Part shown: positions 17,298-24,105 of the stretch, one piece after another | Position numbering within the stretch: position 1 is the first letter of the stretch | How the letters are laid out: each line of letters begins with the position of its first letter | Origin: Acetoanaerobium pronyense | GTDB lineage: Bacteria > Bacillota > Clostridia > Peptostreptococcales > Filifactoraceae | Assembly (NCBI RefSeq): GCF_017874355.1 | Contig: NZ_JAGGLI010000030.1 | Coordinates: 1 to 37,346 of the forward strand | Direction: 5' to 3' | Length of the DNA stretch: 37,346 nt | Translations under genes and position numbers: made by a program | The notes under the pieces: model-generated | The model's database searches: none | What the model was told of the DNA's origin: nothing | Seen by the model: only the letters and a program-made list of their open reading frames with translations

Positions 17298-17631
17298 GTT
17301 TATCAGCTCCTTTCACTAAAGCTTCATAAGAGTTTGTATTCTTATATATTCTTACTTCAGGGTTTCTTATTTTACTTTCGTAATAATATTTTATTAGCTT
17401 TTCAAAATTAAGACCGTCTCTTTCGTAGACACCTAAGAAAAAGAAGGGCATAACTCCAACCATCATAATGAGAAGGGCAATGTCATTTGGAAATATTTGT
17501 TTTGCATTTATATAGATAAAAAAACCTATAATTCCACCTAATGAGAAGCTTATGAGCTGTCTTCTAGTTAGGTTGAATGCTATCTTAGTTTTTACCTTAG
17601 CTAAATCCTTAGGAACCGGAACAAATGCCAT
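17221..17631 (-). CDS. PrgI family (VirB3-like) membrane protein
   Basis: A 136-residue protein beginning MAFVPVPKDLAKVKTKIAFN with LTRRQLISFSLGGIIGF, the classic PrgI opening. Two transmembrane helices (about 27-46 and 52-72) follow, then the GVYERDGLNFEKLI pattern and a basic tail. PrgI proteins are the VirB3 counterpart and are encoded directly before VirB4, as here with a 77-base overlap. AAAGGAG lies 7 bases before the ATG. Confidence 0.88.
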   Translation of the reverse strand: MAFVPVPKDLAKVKTKIAFNLTRRQLISFSLGGIIGFFIYINAKQIFPNDIALLIMMVGVMPFFFLGVYERDGLNFEKLIKYYYESKIRNPEVRIYKNTNSYEALVKGADKLAKPPKSAAKKANSEVTKKQRRIPA

Positions 17632-17650
17632 TTAATAACTCCTTTCCAAT

Positions 17651-17674
17651 AAAAAAAGCTGCTCATTGAGCAGC
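17651..17674 (-). terminator. Intrinsic terminator inside the transfer operon
   Basis: GCTGCTC (17658-17664) and GAGCAGC (17668-17674) form a perfect 7-base GC-rich stem with a 3-base loop. On the minus strand it is followed by seven T. It lies 11 bases after the stop at 17685 and before PrgI. Partial read-through would set the ratio of upstream (VirD4 to small membrane proteins) and downstream (PrgI-VirB4) transcripts. Confidence 0.7.
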
Positions 17675-17684
17675 CTAAGGATAT

Positions 17685-17936
17685 TTATATGAAATTCTTT
17701 TTACATTCTTTGTATGATTTATATTTTTTTCTAAAATTTATTATGCTAAATACAAATTCCTGTATTCTTTTGTAAAGAATTTGAAATCCTTTAACTGTAG
17801 GTATGAAGAAAACTATTACAAAGATAAAAGGAAGGTAAGGAGATAAAAAATCAAATATTTTAACAATAGCCATTAAAATAGCAAATGGAACTATAATAGG
17901 AATAAGTAGTCTAAATATTAAACCGGTATTATTCAT
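17685..17936 (-). CDS. Small membrane protein of the transfer operon, 83 aa
   Basis: An 83-residue hydrophobic protein with two transmembrane segments (about 7-28 and 34-52) and a basic C-terminus (INFRKKYKSYKECKKNF). The start overlaps the previous gene's end by 8 bases, so translation is coupled. I do not recognise a family. The position between the VirB6-like gene and PrgI suggests a part of the transfer channel. Confidence 0.65.
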   Translation of the reverse strand: MNNTGLIFRLLIPIIVPFAILMAIVKIFDFLSPYLPFIFVIVFFIPTVKGFQILYKRIQEFVFSIINFRKKYKSYKECKKNFI

Positions 17937-18336
17937 CTATATTACCTCGCTTTTTATGTTTATTAGCTAATCCAAATACAGTTGCAGTAGGAATAAGACT
18001 GTATATATATAATAATGAATCATTAGTTGTTGAACGATTTGTTCCTCCAACCACAATATAAACAACAATCATACCTATAATATATGCAAGAGCAAATTTA
18101 ATTAGAAACCATATTGTATGTCTAAAGAGAATTTTTAATTCATTTATCATATTGAATGTAGTGCTTTCTTCGTTTGATTCTTGCTCAAGATGAAAGAATA
18201 ATTCTTCATCAGTCACTGGCTTTATAGAAATACTTGTGAAATTTCCATGTTCATTAAGTTCATGAGAGCCTAAATTAAATTCTTCATTCTCTGAAAAATC
18301 AATATGTTTACTAATAATATATTCAGCTCCTTTCAT
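17929..18336 (-). CDS. Membrane protein of the transfer operon, 135 aa
   Basis: A 135-residue protein with an acidic, polar N-terminal part (1-70) and two hydrophobic segments (about 76-96 and 106-122). The family is not recognised. The ATG at 18336 has no obvious Shine-Dalgarno site; AAAGGAG lies just after it, so the real start may be different. It follows a near-consensus promoter (18361-18390) by about 25 bases, so a transcript starting there would have a very short leader. Confidence 0.6.
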   Translation of the reverse strand: MKGAEYIISKHIDFSENEEFNLGSHELNEHGNFTSISIKPVTDEELFFHLEQESNEESTTFNMINELKILFRHTIWFLIKFALAYIIGMIVVYIVVGGTNRSTTNDSLLYIYSLIPTATVFGLANKHKKRGNIDE

Positions 18337-18360
18337 ACAACAACATTTTAAATTTAAAGT

Positions 18361-18390
18361 ATTATAACACTAAAACGTTATAATGTTCAA
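18361..18390 (-). promoter_or_regulatory. Internal promoter of the transfer operon with the shared element motif
   Basis: On the minus strand TTGAAC (18390-18385) is followed by 18 bases and TATAAT (18366-18361), with an extended TGT before the -10. ATTATAAC/GTTATAAT form an 8-base inverted repeat. The 23 bases at 18383-18361 match the promoter at 5997-5975 at 21 positions. The site lies in the 57-base gap between the VirB6-like gene and the 135-residue membrane protein. Confidence 0.65.
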
Positions 18391-18393
18391 AAT

Positions 18394-19272
18394 TTAATGA
18401 GCATTTAATACAGATTTTGCAACACTATTTGATTTTATAAGAGAAACTAAAAGAACTACAGAAATTCCAATAAGGAATCCTAAGCTCTTTGTGAAATCAA
18501 ACGCACCGCCACCAATTCCTTCAAGAAATGTTTTGACAAGCTGAGAGTATATTCCAAATCCTAAAATAATTAATACCCCTTGTAAAGCATAGGCAAAAAT
18601 TACTTTTGTATAGTTAATACCTATATTTGACCATTCTTTGTTTCCAAATGTGGCAAAAGGGACAGGGGATAGTGAAATATAGAAATATATCTCGACCATT
18701 CTTATTGCAAGAATTACAAAAATACCCATTGATAAAATCCAAAATATGACTTTAAATATTGATGTTAATAGGATTAATGTTATCAATTCGTGTATTGCTA
18801 ACGTATTTAAAGATTCTATAAAAGTGCTTGAATCTATTTCTAATAATGTATTGCTAGAGGTTACGATTCCAAGTGTGCTATTTGTTAAACTAGCTCCTAC
18901 ATCAAAGAATGCCATAACGAAGTTAAACGTATTAGAAAGTAGGTACACTGCTATTCCTGCTTTAAATACATATTTAAAAAAATTAAAAGTATCTATATCA
19001 TGCATGTTGTTTTTTTCATTAACCATTTGTATAAGCTCATAGCAGAGTATAAAAGTTATTATTAAAGCGGCTATAGGAAGTATAATGTTGTCGGATATAT
19101 TTCTGACCAAGCCATAAATATTAGAATTCCAAGACATAGGAGATGCGCCAGCATTTGAAGACACATCTACTAGAGTTTCGTTGAAATAATCAAACATACC
19201 TTCAACTTTAGATATAACAGAGCTTATGAGCATTTTTCTTATATATTCAATTATCTGATCTATTACCCACAT
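18394..19272 (-). CDS. VirB6/TrbL-like polytopic conjugation protein
   Basis: A 292-residue protein with about six hydrophobic segments (near 60-82, 98-118, 160-182, 186-206, 222-244, 262-282), matching the VirB6/TrbL-like proteins of the CD1112 type in CTn elements. It opens MWVIDQIIEYIRKMLISSVI and has the PVPFATFGNKEW motif and a Gly-rich GIGGGAFDF turn. It is an inner-membrane channel part of the type IV secretion system. It lies downstream of the Maff2 gene, the usual order. The 143-base gap before it holds an imperfect stem (TGAAGAAG/CTTCTTCA, about 19348-19392) without a T-run. Confidence 0.8.
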   Translation of the reverse strand: MWVIDQIIEYIRKMLISSVISKVEGMFDYFNETLVDVSSNAGASPMSWNSNIYGLVRNISDNIILPIAALIITFILCYELIQMVNEKNNMHDIDTFNFFKYVFKAGIAVYLLSNTFNFVMAFFDVGASLTNSTLGIVTSSNTLLEIDSSTFIESLNTLAIHELITLILLTSIFKVIFWILSMGIFVILAIRMVEIYFYISLSPVPFATFGNKEWSNIGINYTKVIFAYALQGVLIILGFGIYSQLVKTFLEGIGGGAFDFTKSLGFLIGISVVLLVSLIKSNSVAKSVLNAH

Positions 19273-19415
19273 ATATTCACCATCCTTTGGATAGTTTTAA
19301 AAAAATTAAATCTTTGATTTTGATATTAATTTAAATTTAGCCAATTTATGAAGAAGCTCTTAGTTTTTATGGATTAGTTAGAACTTCTTCACCTTTGAAA
19401 ATAGAACAAGTAAAA

Positions 19416-19628
19416 CTAAAATAAGTTTGCTAAATTAGGGATAACTTGTTGTGCAAGAAGTATTATTCCACCGCCTGCCATAAGCTGTTTTATACCTTGA
19501 GATTTCGCTCCTGGGTTATCTCCACCATATCCTTCAAGTAAGTTTACCACTCCCCATACTCCAAGTCCTGCTCCAAGAGCTGTTACAAGTGTTTTTAATG
19601 CTTCTATTGCACTGTTAAAAAATTCCAT
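19416..19628 (-). CDS. Maff2 family small membrane protein
   Basis: A 70-residue protein: a short amphipathic start (MEFFNSAIEALKTL), a Gly/Ala-rich helix (ALGAGLGVWGVVNLLEGY), the loop GGDNPGAKSQGIKQ and a second helix (MAGGGIILLAQQVIPNL). This matches the Maff2 pattern of CTn elements. The size and two-helix hairpin resemble VirB2-type pilin subunits, a likely but unproven role. GGAGAG precedes the ATG, 21 bases after VirD4. Confidence 0.85.
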   Translation of the reverse strand: MEFFNSAIEALKTLVTALGAGLGVWGVVNLLEGYGGDNPGAKSQGIKQLMAGGGIILLAQQVIPNLANLF

Positions 19629-19649
19629 AAATAATCTCTCCTTTGTTTT

Positions 19650-21590
19650 TTATATTCTTTTTAAAAAAAGTTCAAATTGCTTTGTGGAAGTAGCTCCAAT
19701 TTCATATTCTTTTTTAGCAATATTATTTTTCTTAGCTTTTATCCTTTCTAATTTAATATATTTTTCTACATTAAATTCATTGTCTTTATTAAAATCTGAA
19801 AGCAGCTTATAGTTTTCGTGGTTTTTAATATTATATTTTCTTGAAAGAAATGGTCTAACACCTCTTAGCTGCATAATGCACTTTCCTCCATCCAGTATTG
19901 CTATTTCATCTTGACTCATAAGCTCTTTTCCAACCTTTTGATAGTTAAGTCCATAGCTTTGTTGTTGGCCTCTATTTTGAGAAGTGTTATATAGGTCTAT
20001 AGTTTCTTTTCCAAGAATTTCGGCAAGGTCCTTTAAGGTGGATTTTTCTTTACCGCCAAGAAATAATGTGGTGTCACAGTTTCCTTCGATAGTATCAGCG
20101 TGGTCTTTGTATATACCTTTAAGTTGACTCTTTGATTGAAGAACAACAGATGCTGATATTTCTCTGGAACGCATGGTTGCAATTAACTTCTCAAAATTTG
20201 GGATTTGGCCAATATTTGCAAATTCATCTAAAAGGCAACGAACATGATAGGGCAGTTTTCCTCCATATTCGTCATCAGCTTTTTCGCATAAAAGATTAAA
20301 AAGCTGAGTGTATAACATGGCCACTATAAAATTAAAGGTTGTATCAGTGTCAGAAATTATTATAAAGAGTGATGTAAGAGTATCGCCAAGCTTATCTAGC
20401 TCTAATTCATCTTTTGATAGCATTTCTTTAAGTTCCTCAATATCAAAAGGGGCAAGTCTAGCTCCACAAGAAATTAATATAGACTTTGCAGTTTTCCCTG
20501 CTGCCAATTTATATTTTTTATATTGTCTTACGGCAAAGTGATTAGGCTTAGGGTCTTCTATAATTTCGCCTGTTATATAATCTTTTCCGGTTTCAAGTTC
20601 TGTAAATAAAATATCTACTCCGTTTACAAAACTTTCATTATCTTCTTGAACCTCAGAAGCATCTATCATTGAAATTAACGTATTAAAGTTCTTTTCCTCA
20701 TCAGGAGATTCGTAAAAGATATAAGCAATTAAAGCAGTATATAAAAGTCGTTCAGCTTTTACCCAAAAATCTTCACTGGATTTTTCGCCTTCTCCTTTTG
20801 TATTTAAAATTATTGTGTTAACGAGTTTTAAGATGTCTTTTTCTTTTTTAAGATAGGCGAAGGGGTTGTAATGCATAGATTTTTTAAAGTTTATAGTATT
20901 TAGAACTTTAATTTTATAAGGCTCGTACATTTGTTTATTATTTTTTAATATGACTTTCCCTTTTTCATCAAATTTTGGCCTACCTCTTGATAGCATTTTT
21001 CCCACTTCGAGAAGGACAGTACCTTTTGGGTCTGTAACTACATAGGAACTATGCATTTGCATAATATTTGGTTTGACATAAAATCGAGTCTTTCCAGAAC
21101 CAGAGCCACCAACTACCAAAACATTTTTATTTCTAGCTGTGTGATTAGGCTTTCCAGGGAGAGAATAGGGGTTTAATGTTAGTGCTTCTGTTTCTGTCAA
21201 AATGATATTATTTCGTGGCTTAACATCAACATATGGAAGTATCTCTTTTCGAGTTCCCCATCTAGCAGAGCCATATTCTTTTCCTTGTCTAAATTTTTTC
21301 TTATCTAGTTTTCTGAGACAAATAAGCATAAAAAAAACTCCTGTAGTAGTTATTCCAATTAATAAATCTTTGGAATTAAAACTAAGGAGAAGGGAAGAAA
21401 AGGCATCTTCAAAATTTAAAAGAGCGTTTAATAATCCGATTTTTTGTGAAAGTGAGCTAATTTTATTTGAAATATAGAAAATGATTAAGTAGGGAAGAGA
21501 CATAAGTATTAGTTTTCTATTGTCCATACTGGAAAGTGCATTATTAATATCAGCCTTAACTTCTTTTCCAATCTTTTCAAAAGTTGTCAT
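19650..21590 (-). CDS. virD4: VirD4/TraG-type coupling protein ATPase
   Basis: A 646-residue protein with N-terminal membrane segments (about 28-45 and 76-93). The marker GSARWGT is followed by Walker A VGGSGSGKT (160-168), TDPKG, and Walker B CLLDEFANIGQIPNFEKLIATMRS. This set is typical of type IV coupling proteins, which bring the relaxase-DNA complex to the channel. It overlaps the PcfB/DUF3801 gene by four bases (ATGA), the standard pair in Tn1549/pCF10-like systems. The family and role are firm; the relaxase itself is not in the window. Confidence 0.93.
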   Translation of the reverse strand: MTTFEKIGKEVKADINNALSSMDNRKLILMSLPYLIIFYISNKISSLSQKIGLLNALLNFEDAFSSLLLSFNSKDLLIGITTTGVFFMLICLRKLDKKKFRQGKEYGSARWGTRKEILPYVDVKPRNNIILTETEALTLNPYSLPGKPNHTARNKNVLVVGGSGSGKTRFYVKPNIMQMHSSYVVTDPKGTVLLEVGKMLSRGRPKFDEKGKVILKNNKQMYEPYKIKVLNTINFKKSMHYNPFAYLKKEKDILKLVNTIILNTKGEGEKSSEDFWVKAERLLYTALIAYIFYESPDEEKNFNTLISMIDASEVQEDNESFVNGVDILFTELETGKDYITGEIIEDPKPNHFAVRQYKKYKLAAGKTAKSILISCGARLAPFDIEELKEMLSKDELELDKLGDTLTSLFIIISDTDTTFNFIVAMLYTQLFNLLCEKADDEYGGKLPYHVRCLLDEFANIGQIPNFEKLIATMRSREISASVVLQSKSQLKGIYKDHADTIEGNCDTTLFLGGKEKSTLKDLAEILGKETIDLYNTSQNRGQQQSYGLNYQKVGKELMSQDEIAILDGGKCIMQLRGVRPFLSRKYNIKNHENYKLLSDFNKDNEFNVEKYIKLERIKAKKNNIAKKEYEIGATSTKQFELFLKRI

Positions 21591-22354
21591 AGACTTAACT
21601 CCTGCTTTTTTTCTTTTACTTTCTCATTACTTAGATTAGCTTCTTTAGCTTTATCTTTGGCTTTTTCTAGTTTCAAAATAGTGCTTTCTTTCTCTTTTGA
21701 ATTAGGGACTCTTTCTATTTTTTCTGCTCTTTTAAGGTCGTTTTTACTTAAATTTTTATAGTGCTCTTGATAGATTTTTAGTGTTTCTTCATGTCTTTTT
21801 TTTTCTTTAGGGTTTTTATCGTTTTCAATTTGATTTTCTAGTTTATCCATTTTATTTTTCACTTCTTCCAGATTATCCGACAGCTCTATACTTTGTTCTT
21901 TGATAAAGTCTGATTTTTCATTGCTCTGAAGTCTTTCTGCCACAATAAATCTTTCTAGAGCTTTCTCTATAAGCTCAACATCCCTAGCTAGGAAAAAAAG
22001 GTTAAACCTACCCGGTGTTGAATAATCTTTTTTGATTGAATAATCAACTTCATGGTTTTTCATTATTTTTTGGAATAACTGTAGGTCCTTGATATCACAA
22101 TCGTTACTCGAAAGGGGAACTCCTTTTTTATACAGGAATTTTAAATTTTTAGCGTTAGTTTTCCATGGAATATCTTTATTTAAAAGTTTTTCAAAGAGCT
22201 TAACTAGGACTTCACCAGTAATATCAATGGCATTTAAAGTTAGACCATAGATTTTTTTTATAGGCTTTTCTGTGTGATGAACTAGCTTTCTTGTAGTTCT
22301 ATAGCTATCTTCGATTGTTTTAAGAGCATCTCTCAACGTTTCTTCTTGATTCAA
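21587..22354 (-). CDS. PcfB / DUF3801 family conjugation protein
   Basis: A 255-residue protein starting with TTG at 22354 (GAAGGTG 6 bases upstream). Residues 1-140 show the DUF3801/PcfB pattern: TLNAIDITGEVLVKLFEKLL, then NLKFLYKKGVPLSSNDCDI, then the strand-helix FFLARDVELIEKALERF. The rest is a long charged coiled coil (about 155-255). In pCF10, PcfB associates with the coupling protein and relaxase. The gene here precedes virD4 with ATGA overlap. It is the first full-length gene of the transfer operon, behind a promoter at 22506-22534 and an 11-codon leader ORF. Confidence 0.8.
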   Translation of the reverse strand: MNQEETLRDALKTIEDSYRTTRKLVHHTEKPIKKIYGLTLNAIDITGEVLVKLFEKLLNKDIPWKTNAKNLKFLYKKGVPLSSNDCDIKDLQLFQKIMKNHEVDYSIKKDYSTPGRFNLFFLARDVELIEKALERFIVAERLQSNEKSDFIKEQSIELSDNLEEVKNKMDKLENQIENDKNPKEKKRHEETLKIYQEHYKNLSKNDLKRAEKIERVPNSKEKESTILKLEKAKDKAKEANLSNEKVKEKKQELSL

Positions 22355-22395
22355 AATTTCACCTTCTTTCAGATTGAATTTTTAGGAAAATGTTG

Positions 22396-22431
22396 TTAGG
22401 GTGGAATCCATTTTTTACAGATGAAACTCAT
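22396..22431 (-). CDS. Candidate 11-codon leader peptide of the transfer operon
   Basis: MSFICKKWIPP, with ATG at 22431, stop at 22398-22396 and a strong site AAAGGAGATGG upstream (GGAG about 8 bases before ATG). It ends 41 bases before the TTG of the PcfB gene. It contains rare Cys and Trp codons and ends in Pro-Pro before stop, a slow-translating ending. A leader or attenuator role is inference; no clear alternative hairpin is seen. Confidence 0.4.
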   Translation of the reverse strand: MSFICKKWIPP

Positions 22432-22505
22432 TTTACCATCTCCTTTAAAATCAAAACATTCGTAAAAGTCATTATTTTTAGTTTTAATAAGATTTTTTAC
22501 AAAAT

Positions 22506-22534
22506 ATAATACCAAAATATGTCAATGAATCAAA
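22506..22534 (-). promoter_or_regulatory. Candidate promoter of the transfer operon
   Basis: On the minus strand TTTGAT (22534-22529), 17 bases, then TGGTATTAT (extended -10, hexamer 22511-22506). A TTGACA occurs nearby but at the wrong distance. It precedes the 11-codon leader ORF by about 75 bases. The 250-base gap 22355-22604 holds nothing else recognisable. Confidence 0.5.
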
Positions 22535-22604
22535 AGTATCTTAAAACAAAAAATTAACACACTGGATTACTTTCAGCCAAAATGTTAAAAACAATAAGCT
22601 TAAT

Positions 22605-23765
22605 TTAATGATTTAAGTCATGGTTAGTTTTTGAATTATAATACAGATTCATTGAATTTGGAGCGTTGTAGAGAGTTGTCATGAGATAAGATCTAATATC
22701 TCTAATTTCAGTAGTATTTCTTGAAAGGCAGTCAATTACAAATTCTATATGCATATGATTTAGCTTTAAAAACCTAGATTTAACTAGATTTGCAGAGGTA
22801 TTACAACCATTTATTCTGAAGTCTCTTTTCGTAGAAGATACTGTATCGACAAGGATTTCAGTAATATCGTTTACGATATCGGAGTCGTTTTTTTCGAGTA
22901 GAAGCTCATAGTCAATATTGTCTTTAACTATATGCTCATTTAAATCTCTAGTTTTATCACTGATTATTTCTTTTTCGAGATTTTGAATATTTTTATATTT
23001 CCTTTCGTTCATTCCTTCGGTATTTTTTATTTTGTCATGTTCTTTGTCTAATTCTTTTTGAATGAAGGAATGATTATATATTTTATTTATATTATTATCT
23101 ATATATCTATTAAGAGTCGTAATATTTACGGGTCTAGAACCGGAGTTTTTACGGTTCATAGTGTTTTCAACGGTTTCAAGGGGTGGTTTTTTTAATTGGT
23201 TTTTTTCGTGTTTTTCTGATAATGTACTATTTTTATACTTTATAGTGTTTTCAATGCTTTGAGTTGAATCGTAACTTTTACGGTTCATAGTATTTGCAAG
23301 GGGTTGATGTGAATCGTCCTTTTCAGAGAGATTTTCTATAATCTCATTAGAGTCATCAACATTATCTAATTCTTTAAAATCAATTAAATCCTCGTCTTGA
23401 TTTTCTTTTATTATTTTGTCTATATCGGGATAAGTTAGATATATTAAATTTGGACGTCCTTTTCCTTGTCTAACCTCAATTAATAAATTGTATTCTTTTA
23501 GCTCATTAATGCATTTCGTTATAGTCTTATCAGAGCAGCGCAGAATTTTTTCCATTTGTTCACGTTTCATAATTAGGTATACATTTCCATCTTTATCAAA
23601 CCATCTATTTTTGACTGAAAGTTCATATCTACTTTTCAAAATCGAATATAATATAATTGCTTTATCACATACTTTGGGAAATTCATCTAAAAAGAAAAAG
23701 GTAGGTATTTGATGGAAAGAATTTTGATATATATCGTTTACTGAAAATTTCTTTTGGTTAAACAT
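22605..23765 (-). CDS. repA: RepA_N-type replication initiator
   Basis: A 386-residue protein. Residues 14-115 match the RepA_N domain: FHQIPTFFFLDEF, AIILYSILKSRYELSVKNRW, then a winged-helix (MKREQMEKILRCSDKTITKCINELKEYNLL) and RQGKGRPNLIYL. The middle (about 120-270) is low-complexity and polar. The C-terminal domain (about 275-386) is helical. RepA_N initiators drive theta replication of Gram-positive plasmids and are also found in CTn elements, where they may keep the excised circle. GGAGG lies 8 bases before ATG, inside a 41-codon leader ORF whose stop overlaps this start. Upstream lie an attenuator-like terminator and an antisense RNA. Confidence 0.85.
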   Translation of the reverse strand: MFNQKKFSVNDIYQNSFHQIPTFFFLDEFPKVCDKAIILYSILKSRYELSVKNRWFDKDGNVYLIMKREQMEKILRCSDKTITKCINELKEYNLLIEVRQGKGRPNLIYLTYPDIDKIIKENQDEDLIDFKELDNVDDSNEIIENLSEKDDSHQPLANTMNRKSYDSTQSIENTIKYKNSTLSEKHEKNQLKKPPLETVENTMNRKNSGSRPVNITTLNRYIDNNINKIYNHSFIQKELDKEHDKIKNTEGMNERKYKNIQNLEKEIISDKTRDLNEHIVKDNIDYELLLEKNDSDIVNDITEILVDTVSSTKRDFRINGCNTSANLVKSRFLKLNHMHIEFVIDCLSRNTTEIRDIRSYLMTTLYNAPNSMNLYYNSKTNHDLNH

Positions 23766-23883
23766 TTTTGCTTCCTCCTTTTTTAGAAATAGGGGAAAAC
23801 AAAATTTTGTTTTTTTCTAAATTAGGGATATCTATATAAATAATGTTTGGAAATGTCTTTAATATATTCATTAAATTTTTCAT
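23758..23883 (-). CDS. 41-codon leader ORF overlapping the repA start
   Basis: ATG at 23883, with CGGAGGA 8 bases upstream; stop TAA at 23760-23758, eight bases beyond the repA start, so the two overlap. The peptide begins MKNLMNILKTFPNIIYIDIP and ends KKGGSKNV. The repA ribosome site is inside this ORF, so its translation would open or couple repA initiation, like the leader peptides of some plasmid rep genes. The sequence just before its ribosome site repeats 14 bases of the antisense RNA locus. Confidence 0.6.
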   Translation of the reverse strand: MKNLMNILKTFPNIIYIDIPNLEKNKILFSPISKKGGSKNV

Positions 23884-23914
23884 ATTTTATCCTCCGAAAA
23901 TTTATTTTGAAATT

Positions 23915-23947
23915 AAAAAAAGTGATACACAAATGAGTATCACTTTT
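23915..23947 (-). terminator. Attenuator-like terminator in the repA leader
   Basis: AAAAGTGATAC (23918-23928) and GTATCACTTTT (23937-23947) form a perfect 11-base stem with an 8-base loop. On the minus strand it is followed by a run of seven T. It lies after the antisense-RNA target and before the leader ORF, so repA transcripts from upstream must pass it. The same hairpin is not followed by T on the plus strand. Confidence 0.7.
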
Positions 23948-24003
23948 AAAAGAATTAATTGTATGAAGTTTTAATAAATATTTTTCAAATTTAATAAACT
24001 TTA

Positions 24004-24012
24004 TGGTATAAT
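24004..24012 (+). promoter_or_regulatory. Promoter of the small antisense RNA
   Basis: An extended -10, TGGTATAAT, with hexamer 24007-24012 and TTCAAA at 23984-23989 (17-base spacing). It points to the plus strand, against all element genes, and lies about 8 bases before the predicted RNA start. Confidence 0.6.
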
Positions 24013-24019
24013 GAATGTA

Positions 24020-24097
24020 CCGAAAATTTATTTGTACTAAGTAATAAATCACTAATTCATTTCTGCGAAAAATGGATTTGTGATTTATTATTTTTTT
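24020..24097 (+). ncRNA. Candidate countertranscribed (antisense) RNA controlling repA
   Basis: A predicted transcript of about 78 bases on the plus strand in the 340-base gap between integrase and repA, opposite the repA leader. It starts about 8 bases after TGGTATAAT. The 5' part can form GTAC...GTAC around CGAAAATTTATTT. The 3' part is a 20-position stem (24043-24062 with 24070-24089; one U-U mismatch and one G-U that is A-C on the other strand), with loop CTGCGAA, followed by seven T. The complementary loop on the repA leader contains UUCG, a YUNR-type loop motif used for fast pairing in plasmid antisense systems. RepA_N plasmids are known to use such RNAs. Expression is not shown by sequence. 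Confidence 0.65.
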
Positions 24098-24105
24098 GAA
24101 AAATA

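Noticed and set aside
23822-24052. A 76-codon minus-strand ORF in the repA leader
   Set aside because: No ribosome site; it crosses the antisense RNA promoter and attenuator hairpin, and the composition is that of random AT-rich DNA. The 41-codon leader ORF in another frame has a strong ribosome site and fits better.
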